From JASLQO01 sp002327525 (GTDB lineage: Bacteria > Pseudomonadota > Gammaproteobacteria > Pseudomonadales > Azotimanducaceae), in assembly GCA_030744435.1 (NCBI GenBank), contig JASLQO010000011.1, positions 219,962 to 283,961 on the forward strand: DNA of 64,000 nucleotides, written 5' to 3'. Under the pieces are notes generated by a model. That model had not been told where the DNA came from and did not search any database. It was given only the letters and a program-made list of their open reading frames with translations. Shown in pieces: positions 53,250-62,763 of this stretch (position 1 is the first letter of the stretch; each line of letters opens with the position of its first letter). Position numbers and translations under genes: made by a program.

Positions 53250-54228
53250 TGTGGACATCGAAGAGATAACGCAGGAGCTGCTGAACCCAGGCATTGCATC
53301 CATACGTTTCAAGATTCGCTCTAACGTATTGGGAGAACCCTCCGACTCTCCCGACATGCGGCACCTTTCAGAACGACATCGCCGCCTCATACCAGGCCCG
53401 CGCGCTGCTGCGGTGGCGGGACCGAGACGGCCGCATCACGCCCTATCGCAACGCCTACGACAAGTGGCAGGGCGCACACTGGATGATGGCAGCGCTTGCC
53501 GACATTGGCTACCCGCCGGGTGACGACACCCTCGCCCCGCTCCAGAATCAGCTGCAAGATCAATGGCTTGCGCCCAACTACTACGACATATTCGAACTCA
53601 GGACTCGCGCCCGGGTATACAGCCGTGACGGTGTTCCGGTGATGCAGGGCCACCACCGCCGCTGCGACTCAGACTCGCTGACGAGCGCACCCATCAATTC
53701 GTCGAACGCCTGCTGCACTGGCAGTGGCCCGACGGCGTCTGGAACTGCGACAAGAACCCCGACGCCCATCATTCCTCATTCATGGAGAGCATCCTGCCCC
53801 TGCGCGCCCTCGTGCTTGAGGCTCGAACCTACGACCATCGCGCTGCGAGAGAGGCCGCTGGCCGTGCGGCCGAGATTTTTCTGAAGCAGCACCTGTACCT
53901 GCGTCAGGCCGATGACACGCCGATCAGGCGGAAGTTCACCCTGCTGCACTACCCGCTGTACTGGTACTACGACTTCCTATATGGGCTGAAAGTGATGGCC
54001 GAGTGCAGTTACATCAGCAACGAGCGCTGTCACCCGGCACTGGATCTGTTGGTGGACGAGCGCCTGCCCGGCGGCGGTTGGCCCGCCGAAAAACGCTATC
54101 ACAAGCACGAACTGGAACCGAAGCACGGCAACGACTATCTCGACTGGGGTGGCGCCGGCAAGCGCAGGATGAATACCTGGGCGAGCGCCGATGCGCTCTA
54201 TGTGCTGCGTACAGCCACAATCGCCTGA
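53250..54228 (+). pseudogene. Frameshifted gene for a terpene-cyclase-like (alpha/alpha-barrel) protein
   Basis: Pieces in three frames read in order: EEITQELLNPGIASIRFKIR; NDIAASYQARALLRWRDRDG, RITPYRNAYDKWQGAHWMMA; a short middle in another frame with LLHWQWPDGVWNCDKNPDAH; then MESILPLRALVLEARTYDHR, FTLLHYPLYWYYDFLYGLKV and ERLPGGGWPAEKRYHKHELE. The DGxWNC and GGGWPAE phrases resemble QW-type repeats of squalene/terpene cyclases and similar all-alpha proteins. At least two frameshifts. Function of the intact protein is unknown. Confidence 0.6.
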
Positions 54229-54235
54229 CAGCCAG

Positions 54236-55753
54236 TTATTTCCCGGCAGAGTTCGCATCCGGGCACGCGAGCAGGAACACCGCGAGCGAGCGCCGCTCAT
54301 CTTCGCTGAACGGCAGCACCGGCATGGGCGGCGGAGGTGCTGAGAGCACCTCATCCACGGCCCGGTAACCGAGCCTCTGCGCGAGGCCGCTGAGCAGTAC
54401 GGCATTCTCGCCAACCTCGTGACAACTAGCGCAGCCGTGCTGCAGGTACAGGCCAGCACCTTTCTCTGTCAGGCGCTCAATGTCCGCTGATGCGAGCCAC
54501 ACAGGTGGCGTGTCATCCAGACGACTCACCGGTTGACGCACCTCATTCGGCGCCGCCGAACGACGTGCTCCGCGATGCACGCGATAGATCGCCCCGGCGT
54601 AGTCGTCAGAAACGTAGATCGCACCATCCGGGCCCTGCGCCACATCCACCGGCCGGCCGCTCGCATCTCCGTCGATCATAAATCCGGTGAGAAAATCACG
54701 CTCCTTGATACCCGCATCGCTCCAGTGCAGCGACACCACTTTATAGCCGTCCAGACTGCTGCGGTTCCAGGATCCGTGCAGGGCCACGAGGGCACTTCGC
54801 TTGAACGCGTCCGGCCACCCGGCCGTATCGGGAAACACGATGCCGAGCGGTGCATTGTGTGCGCGAAAGCCGTGTACCGGGCCAATGGGCTCGCGCTCAT
54901 GCGCCAGCGGATCGGCCCCCATGTCCGGGTCTGCCACATTGTCGCCGTTGAAATACGGCCAGCCGTAGAAAGCGCCCGGTTCTATGCGGTTGAGTTCGCA
55001 TACAGGGAAATCGTCACCTAACAGATCGCGCCCGTTGTCCGTGGCGTACAACCCACCGTCCCACGGCGCCCAGTCGAAACCAACACTGTTGCGCAATCCC
55101 GTGGCTAGAATCTCACCACCGCTGCCATCCACGGCGAAGCGCATCATAGTGGCGCGGCGCGCATCGGCCTCCTCACAAACGTTGCACGTGGAACCCTGCG
55201 CGAGGTACAGCTTGCCGTCCGGACCGAAGCGCACTGTCTTACTCCAGTGATTGCCGTCATCGGTAAGCCCTTCCACGACCGGTTCATATTCCCCGACGCT
55301 ACGCCCGACGGCCGCATCGAAACGAATGCGTCCCACACGGTGCGACTCCGCGATGTACAACCAGTCACCCATGAAATCCATACCCTGCGGCCGACTCAAT
55401 CCGCCGAGCACGGTCTGCACACCGTCCGGGTACCCGTCTTCATCCGTATCCCGCCGCAGCAGCACGACATCGCCCGCATGGGGTCTGGAAACCAGTAGAT
55501 CACCCGCTGACGTGAAGCGTAGGAAACGCGCCTGCGGTACATCGGTGCTGTACAACTCTAGTATGAACCCCTCCGGCACGCTGTAGCGTTCAGCAACGAC
55601 GACTTCGTTAGCAGCGGGGCCGGACAAGCCAAGCATCGCGTTCAGCATCATGCTCAAGCTGCTCGCAGCGATGGTCCCTGTTACGAGCAGGCCGAGAAAC
55701 AGGACCACAGGCAGCGCAACGACAACGGCGAGCGAAATCAAAAGTAAACGCAC
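54236..55753 (-). CDS. PQQ-dependent sugar/sorbosone dehydrogenase with cytochrome c domain
   Basis: 505 aa from GTG 55753, chosen because a membrane anchor (VRLLLISLAVVVALPVVLFL) starts there; the frame is open to an ATG at 55909 but those 52 residues look unrelated. Six-bladed propeller: LLVSRPHAGDVVLLRRDTDE, GLSRPQGMDFMGDWLYIAES, KTVRFGPDGKLYLAQGSTCN, GLRNSVGFDWAPWDGGLYAT, SALVALHGSWNRSSLDGYKV, DVAQGPDGAIYVSDDYAGAI. Heme motif C441-A-S-C-H445 near the end. Would oxidise aldose-type sugars at the outside of the membrane with PQQ and pass electrons to its own heme. The PQQ genes are not in this window. Confidence 0.82.
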   Translation of the reverse strand: MRLLLISLAVVVALPVVLFLGLLVTGTIAASSLSMMLNAMLGLSGPAANEVVVAERYSVPEGFILELYSTDVPQARFLRFTSAGDLLVSRPHAGDVVLLRRDTDEDGYPDGVQTVLGGLSRPQGMDFMGDWLYIAESHRVGRIRFDAAVGRSVGEYEPVVEGLTDDGNHWSKTVRFGPDGKLYLAQGSTCNVCEEADARRATMMRFAVDGSGGEILATGLRNSVGFDWAPWDGGLYATDNGRDLLGDDFPVCELNRIEPGAFYGWPYFNGDNVADPDMGADPLAHEREPIGPVHGFRAHNAPLGIVFPDTAGWPDAFKRSALVALHGSWNRSSLDGYKVVSLHWSDAGIKERDFLTGFMIDGDASGRPVDVAQGPDGAIYVSDDYAGAIYRVHRGARRSAAPNEVRQPVSRLDDTPPVWLASADIERLTEKGAGLYLQHGCASCHEVGENAVLLSGLAQRLGYRAVDEVLSAPPPPMPVLPFSEDERRSLAVFLLACPDANSAGK

Positions 55754-55879
55754 GAGAGAGTGTCCGACGGTGTGTAAAGGAAGCGCATGGTACCCGGGCG
55801 CGATCAATTTGTATTCGCAACTGCGCGGAATCGAGTTTCGCACCCAGCCTTCCACCTCCACAAGCGCAAGCAAGTCCTT

Positions 55880-56280
55880 CACCGTCGCTCGTGATGGCTT
55901 TTCCTTCAATGCCGCTGTGAACTGCCACGCGCATCAACGCCCCAAACTAAAACGGCTATGCCGCTACGTGGTGCGCCCGCCGTTGGCCGAAGAGTGTCTT
56001 TCGGTCACCGGCGTCGGCAAGCTTCGCTACGCACTGAAGCATCCCTACAATTCTCACCCACATCCACCCACATCCGCCAATCCCTTGCACCCACCCGCGC
56101 AGGTTCGCAGAACCGCTGCTACAACAACCTCCAGGCAATCTACAAACCGCAGCATCTGACCGGGGCGCAAGCACGTTCGGCTTCGAATCCCCGGCCGTCA
56201 GCCATGGGCCTGTTCGCCCGACAGCGTCTCAATATCCTCTGGCTACGCCAATGTAGTACAGATCAGGATCGAGGCCGCTG
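55880..56280 (+). pseudogene. IS91-like (Y2) transposase relic
   Basis: The phrase DGFSFNAAVNCHAHQRPKLK, then RLCRYVVRPPLAEECLSVTG, VGKLRYALKHPY is a close match to a conserved zone of IS91/IS801-type transposases (ERLCRYI-RP...G.VRY.LKTPY). The continuation is broken into several frames; AMGLFARQRLNIL near 56200 could be the 'WAQRLKRVFNI' region. The 5' two thirds are absent. A 36-bp dispersed repeat follows about 35 bases further on. Confidence 0.65.
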
Positions 56281-56313
56281 AATTCAATAATTACCCACAC
56301 CCGTTAGTTTCAA

Positions 56314-56349
56314 TCCGACACGAAAAGTGCGTTAATACTTCCTATCCGT
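56314..56349 (+). repeat. 36-bp dispersed repeat, copy A
   Basis: Begins TCCGACACGAAAAG and ends TTAATACTTCCTATCCGT. Two differences from copy B at 59366. Similarity stops sharply at both ends. Marks the left border of the AT-rich segment, just after the transposase relic. Confidence 0.85.
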
Positions 56350-56531
56350 TACACCGGCCATTTAAATGGGTAACAGGAATGTCCATATTTTGAGGTCTAC
56401 TTCTCAACTTACAGCCGAAACGAGCTATAAATGGCCATGTCTCATCGTGAAATGGGCTGCTTCCTAGGGAATATACAAATTGTTTCGAAAGTCCTATCCT
56501 TAATATTTTCACTATTGGCGTATAGTTTTAA
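56350..56531. other. AT-rich leader of the acquired segment
   Basis: Non-coding, with composition shifting from GC-rich to AT-rich at about 56280-56480. Might hold the promoter of glf (several TATAAT-like strings exist because of the AT richness, so none is convincing). No other feature seen. Confidence 0.3.
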
Positions 56532-57665
56532 ATGAATATATTGCAATCTAATCCAAATTATATAGTAGTTGGGTGTGGATTGAGCGGTTCAGTAATAGCT
56601 GAAAGAATTTCTCAAAAATTAGATAAAAAAGTCCTGATAATTGAAAAGAGAGAACATATTGGGGGGAATTGCTACGATTATATTGACCCACAAACAAATA
56701 TACGTATAAATAAATATGGTGCTCACCTATTTCATACGAATAACGAAAGAGTGTGGGATTATATAAATAGATTTGATGAATGGGTCCGTTGGGAACATAA
56801 GGTCCTGTCTTTTGTTGATGATAGATTCGTTTCAATTCCTGTAAATATTACTACCATTAATGAACTATTAAACCAAAATCTCGAGAATAAAAAAGACGTT
56901 CAAAATTGGCTACGAAAAAATCAAATCAAGTACGAAAAAATAACAAATAGTGAAGAAATGGCAAAATCTAGAATAGGAGAGCAACTATATGTAAAAATGA
57001 TTAAGGATTATACATACAAACAATGGGGAAAATATCCTAGCGAATTGGAAAAATTAGTATTAGCCAGGATACCAATCAGGCCGAACTTTGACACGCGTTA
57101 TTTTTCAGATAAATATCAGGCGCTTCCAAAACATGGTTACACTAATTTTTTTAAAAAACTGTTAAATAATCCAAATATAACAGTACGTTTGAACACGGAC
57201 TTTTTTGAAGTTCAAGAACAATTGGATTTAACTGATATACCCGTGATTTTCACGGGACCCATCGACGCATATTTTAAAGACAAAGGTCTGAAGATGTTAG
57301 AATACCGTAGTATCGACTTTCATTTGAAAAGACATTTCAATTGTTCTTTTTTCCAACCAAACTCAGTTGTAAATTACCCGAACAAAAATGTTCCATACAC
57401 CAGGATTGTGGAATATAAGCATTTCCTCAACCAGCAATCACCCCATTCAATTGCAGTCTCCGAAACCACAAACGATTATGGTGACCCTTATTATCCTGTA
57501 CCTGATAAAAAAAACCTGGATTTATATGAAAAATATCGAAAACTGACGCACAAAGAAGAAGTGCATTTTATAGGTAGGTTAGCAAACTACAAATATTTCA
57601 ATATGGATCAATCAATAGATAATGCAATTCGTTTCTTTAATGAAAAAATATCTTTCATAAATTAG
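56532..57665 (+). CDS. glf: UDP-galactopyranose mutase
   Basis: 377 aa, FAD enzyme that interconverts UDP-galactopyranose and UDP-galactofuranose for cell-surface glycans. Seen: FAD motif YIVVGCGLSGSVIAERISQK at 10-29, IIEKREHIGGNCYDY, KYGAHLFHTNNERVWDYINR, FVDDRFVSIPVNITTINELL, KDYTYKQWGKYPSELEKLV, ARIPIRPNFDTRYFSDKYQA, VPYTRIVEYKHF and FIGRLANYKYFNMDQSIDNA with catalytic Arg residues. Typical length. Codon use is strongly AT-rich (about one third GC), unlike the rest of the window, so acquired from a low-GC donor. Followed after 8 bases by a glycan-associated gene. Confidence 0.92.
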   Translation: MNILQSNPNYIVVGCGLSGSVIAERISQKLDKKVLIIEKREHIGGNCYDYIDPQTNIRINKYGAHLFHTNNERVWDYINRFDEWVRWEHKVLSFVDDRFVSIPVNITTINELLNQNLENKKDVQNWLRKNQIKYEKITNSEEMAKSRIGEQLYVKMIKDYTYKQWGKYPSELEKLVLARIPIRPNFDTRYFSDKYQALPKHGYTNFFKKLLNNPNITVRLNTDFFEVQEQLDLTDIPVIFTGPIDAYFKDKGLKMLEYRSIDFHLKRHFNCSFFQPNSVVNYPNKNVPYTRIVEYKHFLNQQSPHSIAVSETTNDYGDPYYPVPDKKNLDLYEKYRKLTHKEEVHFIGRLANYKYFNMDQSIDNAIRFFNEKISFIN

Positions 57666-57673
57666 GAACTATT

Positions 57674-58501
57674 ATGGAAAAAAATTATAATCAGAATAAA
57701 TTTGCTCTAGTGCTAAGAGGGCACATTCGCGATTCGTTTGATAATGACCACCTTAAGAATTTTGTCGAAAAATTAGCCAAAAATTATAGTGTTGACGTTT
57801 ACGTACAATCTTGGGTCGAAAACGAAGCGAAAGTCTCATGGGGTAAAAGGAAACTGCGCAGAGACAATATTATCAGTGTAAATGAAGAATACTTTGAAAA
57901 ATATTTTGGCAGCACCTTGATGAGCAAAATTAAAAAATTTTTAATTTATGATGATAGCCATATAAAATTAATTGGTGATGTAATAGGTAGCGTGCAAAGT
58001 ATTCCAAAAATAGCATGGAAAAATATGTGGTATGGAAAATATAATATATTAAAATATGTAAAAGAAACGAATATTAATTACGACTTTATTGTAAATATGA
58101 GAATTGATTTGTTTACAAATCAAATCAGCATACAACAAGGAATGAATTCAAAAAAGATAATAAAAAAGATAGATAATCTTTTATATAGCAAAAAAGTCAG
58201 TAACTTACACTTTTTCGACCATTGGATTCCAAGACGAGGAATCGACAATTGTTATTTTGGCCCGCTGGAGAAAATGTATGAACATCATAAATTATTTCAT
58301 TATAGCTTGGATGAGATTGATGACAGATACAACGGAATGTATAACCACGAAAAAATTGTTTTCTTCGTTGCTAAAGAAATATATCCATCGGGTTTCTGGT
58401 TTATCAGAAAGGCGGAAGAGATTACTCCATTTATATGTACGGTCCACAGCTGGTTAAATACAAAGTACGGAATCGTCGCCTGGAGAAAACGTGTCAGGTA
58501 A
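57674..58501 (+). CDS. Glycan-cluster protein, probable glycosyltransferase-like
   Basis: 275 aa, AT-rich like glf. Opens with NKFALVLRGHIRDSFDNDHL, a start seen in hypothetical proteins of polysaccharide gene clusters; VDVYVQSWVENEAKVSWGKR; YDFIVNMRIDLFTNQ, with an R-x-D that may bind a nucleotide-sugar metal as in GT-A enzymes; HFFDHWIPRRGIDNCYFGPL. No membrane segment. Eight bases after glf, so likely transferring galactofuranose or a partner sugar. Role is inferred from context only. Confidence 0.6.
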   Translation: MEKNYNQNKFALVLRGHIRDSFDNDHLKNFVEKLAKNYSVDVYVQSWVENEAKVSWGKRKLRRDNIISVNEEYFEKYFGSTLMSKIKKFLIYDDSHIKLIGDVIGSVQSIPKIAWKNMWYGKYNILKYVKETNINYDFIVNMRIDLFTNQISIQQGMNSKKIIKKIDNLLYSKKVSNLHFFDHWIPRRGIDNCYFGPLEKMYEHHKLFHYSLDEIDDRYNGMYNHEKIVFFVAKEIYPSGFWFIRKAEEITPFICTVHSWLNTKYGIVAWRKRVR

Positions 58502-58667
58502 TATCGAGTCTATAAATAATTCTGTACAAATCCCAGATTCAATTATAGTTTACTAATCAGTGTTCAAAATTGACCGTAATTCGATTCAATACTGGCTTCC
58601 AAATTCTAATACGGTCCAGTTGTCTTGACACTAGCACTCATTTAGACAATTTTTCCCCTTAGAGTTT
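58502..58667. other. End of AT-rich segment, non-coding
   Basis: AT-rich and without a gene. The composition returns to the host level after about 58660. No terminator with a strong stem was found after the glycosyltransferase-like gene. Confidence 0.3.
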
Positions 58668-58856
58668 TTACGGTGTTGGTCGCTTCAACTTAACCCGCTT
58701 CCGGTGATCGCAGCCGCGTAAAGAGGTGGTCAATACCGGAGAGTACTCTATCTGGCTGAGTAACGACAAAGCCCCTTCGTTCGCTGAATCCTCTATTTCA
58801 GCATGGGCCGCGAACGCAGGCACAAACAGCGAGAGCGCCAGTAAAGCATTTTTCAT
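58668..58856 (-). pseudogene. Small exported protein, probably truncated
   Basis: 62 codons with a clean signal peptide MKNALLALSLFVPAFAAHAE, then IEDSANEGALSLLSQIEYSP, after which the text becomes basic and unstructured (CDHRKRVKLKRPTP) up to the border of the AT-rich segment. Looks like a host gene cut by the insertion. No family known. Confidence 0.45.
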
Positions 58857-58969
58857 AAGGTGTTATTCCAGAAGCCACCAGACCGTATGCGCATTAACCG
58901 CGCAAAGGTTAATGGTATCAACTCTGGAACGAGAGGAAGAAAATGGCTGGGCGGAATGCCGGGGCCCCA

Positions 58970-59317
58970 TCACCACTCATTGACAAAAATAGTTTTCGAT
59001 TCTTTTTCGTTTTCGCGATATTGACCCCATACAAGCAACACCACAAATAGTAGAAACGGGACTTGTCTTGGATGGAATGCGGAGTAGACACTTATATAAG
59101 CAGGAGAGAAAAGTAACGCCCACATACCGAAATACAACAAAGGGGCTACTGATGACAGAGGCCGTCTTCGTCTGAGGTAATTCACGCAGAAACTAGCGAA
59201 AGCGGCGAAAGCGGCGAAAGCGGCTGATCGCACCATAAACAAGTGCAAGTTCTTATCATTTATATTTGCTTCTACCAGCTTGCCTTGGCCCAATAGCAGC
59301 GCCCTGGAATTGCACAA
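58970..59317 (-). pseudogene. Fragment of a polytopic membrane protein
   Basis: 115 codons with two or three hydrophobic stretches (SVAPLLYFGMWALLFSPAYI; RQVPFLLFVVLLVWGQY) but no usual start context. Includes three tandem 9-base units (GAAAGCGGC, 59199-59225) that code for AAF repeats. Could be the C-terminal piece of an O-antigen-type membrane protein. Uncertain. Confidence 0.35.
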
Positions 59318-59365
59318 GACGGCATCATTTTCGCGCAGTTTGCACTCGACCCTGGGTGGGCTCAG

Positions 59366-59401
59366 TCCGATACGAAAAGCGCGTTAATACTTCCTATCCG
59401 T
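59366..59401 (+). repeat. 36-bp dispersed repeat, copy B
   Basis: Begins TCCGATACGAAAAG and ends TTAATACTTCCTATCCGT, direct orientation relative to copy A (34 of 36 identical), opposite to copy C (35 of 36). With copy A it brackets 3 kb including the AT-rich genes. Confidence 0.85.
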
Positions 59402-59720
59402 CGTATCCGCAACTCGTAGACATTTTTCATGAAGCTGTCAACCAAATGGAATGGATAACGACACCGAGATGCTCTGGGATTTCGTTGAGATGTACCGGGA
59501 GCACCTTAGCGGAGTCGACGAGGGGATAGGAGCGGTCTCAGCCTCCAATCGTACTCGCCTGAATCTCCGGCGCACTCAAACCTCAAAACCTCATTACGTT
59601 CTCATACTTTCATGGGGATTCGTAGGATAATAGGGTGGTAAAGACGTTCGACCGGTATTCCTGTGTAGGTGAGACACCTCGCAACGGTACTTGCGGACAC
59701 TAACCAACAGGAATGTTATC
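59402..59720. other. Gene-poor region
   Basis: No supported gene. The stretch around 59450-59520 reads in one frame as DNDTEMLWDFVEMYREHLS, perhaps the end of a lost hydrolase gene, but too short to name. Must contain the promoter of the membrane glycosyltransferase gene. Confidence 0.25.
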
Positions 59721-61358
59721 GTGTCACAACTTATTCGGCACAGCTATCAACTGGACAATCAACCAGATTTCACCCGTATCGCGATAATCGCCACAGCCGC
59801 CATCTGCGCGCTCTCGGCGTTTCTGTCACCCGTCGATCCATGGCCGGTGGATCAATGGTATCAGACGAGTTTAAGTCTCGCCGGACAGCCCGGTCCCGAC
59901 AACTACTCACCCATATCGGCACCGGCTGTGCAGTACCACTTCACACATCTTCTCGCGAGTCTGTTTGGACTCGATCTGCGCGGGGAGTTTTATCTTTCAG
60001 CCATTGTCCAGAATGTCATGCTCGCCGGGAGTGGCATTCTGCTGTTCGCAACCGCGAAGTCCCTGACATCGAGCCTGACAGCCCTGTTCGTCACCCTGGG
60101 ATTTACCCTGTTCTGCGTGTCCATGGGGCTGCCGCAGTCACACCTGTCCGAAAACGCCACACTCCTGCTGATTTCCGGATGGTTGTACCTGGCGATCAAA
60201 CACTACCGAACGCTCTTCCAGGACGGGACAGCTCCGTCATGGCTAGACTCAGTCATCCTGGCATTCCTGCTGGCTGCGGCGGTCCTGACGAGGATGGTGC
60301 CGGTGTTTCTGCTGATCAGCCTCGTGTTTCTTTTCTGGGGCAGGATGAAAAACGGACGGGTTTTAGCCGAACTGTCTTTGGCCCTTGTGTTCACAGCGCT
60401 GCTCATGAGCCTGCTGGCGTCAAGTAACCAGGACCGGTTCGGCAGGGCCGAGCTCACCGACTCTTTCGGGCGGCATATGTGGCAGGGCATCACGCACATG
60501 GATCGGGACGTCCTCATGAAATCGCCTCTTTACCGGGAACTGGCTGCCGCGTCACCCGAATCGGTGGGTAAACCCTGGTGGGAGGTCAAGCGCCCTGACC
60601 CGGACATGACGCTGACCGAAATGGACAACCTGCTTAATGACATCTCCAAGGAGGTTATTCTGACGAGTCCTTTCGATTACGCTCTCGAGGGCATTAACAA
60701 GCTGATTCGAAGGATCGGAAGGGCGCCTTACAAGGTTGGGTTTACCGGAGCCAACAAGAACTACAACCCGCTTGAAGTTGACGAGTTCCTCCCGGGTCTC
60801 CTTACAGCTATTTCCCCCCAACTGGCCGTTGTTGGTGACGGATTTCACCAGTTGACCAATCTGATTTACCGGGTAATGAGAGTGTTGTTTCCCACGGCGC
60901 TGATGGTATCGCTGTTCTCGCTACCGGTGTTGCTGTTCAACGGTCAGCGTATCGTTCCGTTCCGTAACTGGCCGGCGTTTGATTCGCTTTCCAGCAGAGC
61001 CAAATTCTGGATATCCCTCACGTTTGGGTCGCTACTGACACTGGGATTGAGCCTGACTCAGCCAGGTTTAACGCAGAAACTGCTGACATTTGTCATGTGC
61101 GGAGCTGTACTTGGCAAAGTTTTCTGGTGGGACCGCAAGAATTTTTCGACGATGGTCAAGAAGCGACGATATGATGTCGGGATATGTCTGTCTTTTTCTC
61201 TGGCTTCGTTCATTGGGCTCCTCTGGGTGAGCTGGCAAGTCGAGTACCCCAACAGTCGGAATATAGTTCCATATCTGCCGTTTTTGGGTGTCGCGTCGTG
61301 TATCGCGATCCAGACATTGTTCGGCAGCCAAAATAGATCTGTCCTGGAGGGACGATAA
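59721..61358 (+). CDS. Polytopic membrane protein, probable glycosyltransferase-like
   Basis: 545 aa from GTG 59721 (ACAGGAA seven bases upstream); a TTG at 59691 would add ten residues. About ten to twelve membrane helices (for example FTRIAIIATAAICALSAFLS, SVILAFLLAAAVLTRMVPVF, GLSLTQPGLTQKLLTFVMCG). After the first helix comes DPWPVDQWYQTSLSLAGQ, placed like the Asp-containing first loop of PMT/ArnT-type (GT-C) glycosyltransferases. A central soluble loop holds about 110 residues. GC content is normal for the window. Followed directly by a broken GT2 gene, so part of a polyprenyl-phosphate-sugar glycosylation cluster. Confidence 0.6.
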   Translation: MSQLIRHSYQLDNQPDFTRIAIIATAAICALSAFLSPVDPWPVDQWYQTSLSLAGQPGPDNYSPISAPAVQYHFTHLLASLFGLDLRGEFYLSAIVQNVMLAGSGILLFATAKSLTSSLTALFVTLGFTLFCVSMGLPQSHLSENATLLLISGWLYLAIKHYRTLFQDGTAPSWLDSVILAFLLAAAVLTRMVPVFLLISLVFLFWGRMKNGRVLAELSLALVFTALLMSLLASSNQDRFGRAELTDSFGRHMWQGITHMDRDVLMKSPLYRELAAASPESVGKPWWEVKRPDPDMTLTEMDNLLNDISKEVILTSPFDYALEGINKLIRRIGRAPYKVGFTGANKNYNPLEVDEFLPGLLTAISPQLAVVGDGFHQLTNLIYRVMRVLFPTALMVSLFSLPVLLFNGQRIVPFRNWPAFDSLSSRAKFWISLTFGSLLTLGLSLTQPGLTQKLLTFVMCGAVLGKVFWWDRKNFSTMVKKRRYDVGICLSFSLASFIGLLWVSWQVEYPNSRNIVPYLPFLGVASCIAIQTLFGSQNRSVLEGR

Positions 61359-62349
61359 ATGCAAGAGATCAACGCAACCTCATTGCAAATGAAACCACTG
61401 GAAGAATTTGAGATCACAGTACTCGTTCCCTGCTTTAACGAGGAGCAGACGATCGGCCAGGTCATCATTAGATGATTTTCGTAAAGCTTTGCCTCATGCG
61501 CACATATTTGTCTACGACAATGCCTCAACCGACAACACTTCGCAGGAAGCACAAAAGGCCGGCGCGATTGTAAGGCACGAATCCAATCCGGGAAAAGGGA
61601 ATGTCGTCAGGCGCATGTTCGGCGACATTGAGGCTGATGTTTATGTACTGGTGGACGGCGACGACACCTACGATGCGAGCGCGGCACCAAAACTCGTCAG
61701 CGAACTAGTCTACACCCACAAAGACATGGTTAACGGCAGCCGCGTAGATGACGAAGTGGAGGCCTATCGTCTGGGACATCGTTTCGGGAACCGTATACTC
61801 ACGGGCCTCGTTACCTCGATTTTCGGCCACCGTTTCAGCGACATGCTGACGGGCTACCGGGTGTTTTCCCGCCATTTCGTAAAATCTTTTCCCGCCCTCG
61901 CTTCCGAGTTTGAGATCGAAACCGAGTTGACAGTCCACGCACTCGAATTGCGCATGCCGGTGATCGAAATTGAAACCAGATACAAGTCCAGGCCTGAGGG
62001 GTCGGAGAGTAAGCTGCGGACCTACAGCGATGGTCTCAGGATCCTCAGGACAATAGCAACACTTGTCAAAGAGGAGCGGCCAATGGCGTTCTTCGGCGGT
62101 GTTTCGCTCCTGCTTGCACTCGCATCTATCGGTTTTGCCATCCCGGTTATCACGGAATACATGGCAACCGGCCTCGTACCCAGGCTACCCACCGCACTTC
62201 TGTCTACCAGGTTGATGTTGTCGGCGTTGTTGTCGCTGTTCTGCAGGCTGATCCTGGATACAGTGACGCACGGCAGGCGCGAAGCCAAACGTATGGCATA
62301 TCTGGCCGCTGATCAGATAAGCCACCGGCGCCAACAACCGCATGCATAG
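61359..62349 (+). pseudogene. Family 2 glycosyltransferase (dolichol-phosphate-mannose-synthase-like), frameshifted
   Basis: ATG 61359 after GGAGGG begins MQEINATSLQMKPLEEFEIT, VLVPCFNEEQTIGQVI, then the frame runs into a stop (TAGATGA); one frame over it goes on: DDFRKALPHAHIFVYDNAST, DNTSQEAQKAGAIVRHESNP, ADVYVLVDGDDTYDASAAPK (GT-A D-x-D), FSDMLTGYRVFSRHFVKSFP, then two C-terminal membrane helices. All family motifs are intact except for one indel near 61472. May be real inactivation or a sequencing error. It would charge a polyprenyl phosphate with sugar. Confidence 0.8.
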
Positions 62350-62763
62350 CAAAGCGGAAAAGAACATCAAACTTCGCGAGATATACAGATTCACGATAGC
62401 CGGAGGAGTCGGCTTCCTGGTCGAGGCCGGGGCGTTGAGCCTCCTGTTTCACGTCACAGGGTAGGGTCCGTACGTCTCAAAACTACTCGCGTTTAGTCTT
62501 GCGGTTGTCACGACTTGGCTGATCAACAGAACGGCCACATTCAAAGTCAGGGGAATCATTCTCTGCTGACGGAATTCGGCAAGTACATCGGAACGCAGTC
62601 GGGTGGGGCGCTAATCAATTTTGTGGTGTACGCACTGGTTCTGGAGTCTTCGGTTTTTGCGGCAAACTATCCGGCAATCGCGCTGGCCCCTGCCTCTCTC
62701 GCCGCAATGGTGTTCAACTTTCTGATTCTGCGACACTGGGTGTTTGACCCACAGGGTCGTTGA
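62342..62763 (+). pseudogene. GtrA-family membrane protein, broken
   Basis: ATG 62342 overlaps the GT2 end. Reads REIYRFTIAGGVGFLVEAGA, LSLLFHVTG, TAG, then GPYVSKLLAFSLAVVTTWLI and NRTATFKVRG; a frameshift near 62555 then gives LTEFGKYIGTQSGGALINFV and LAAMVFNFLILRHWVF. These are the four helices of GtrA flippase-like proteins, which move polyprenyl-phosphate sugars over the membrane. One nonsense codon and one frameshift. Confidence 0.78.

Noticed and set aside
55754..55909. N-terminal extension of the sorbosone-dehydrogenase-like protein
   Set aside because: The extra 52 residues have no match in the family and come before the natural membrane anchor; part of the region instead belongs to the lead-in of the transposase relic.
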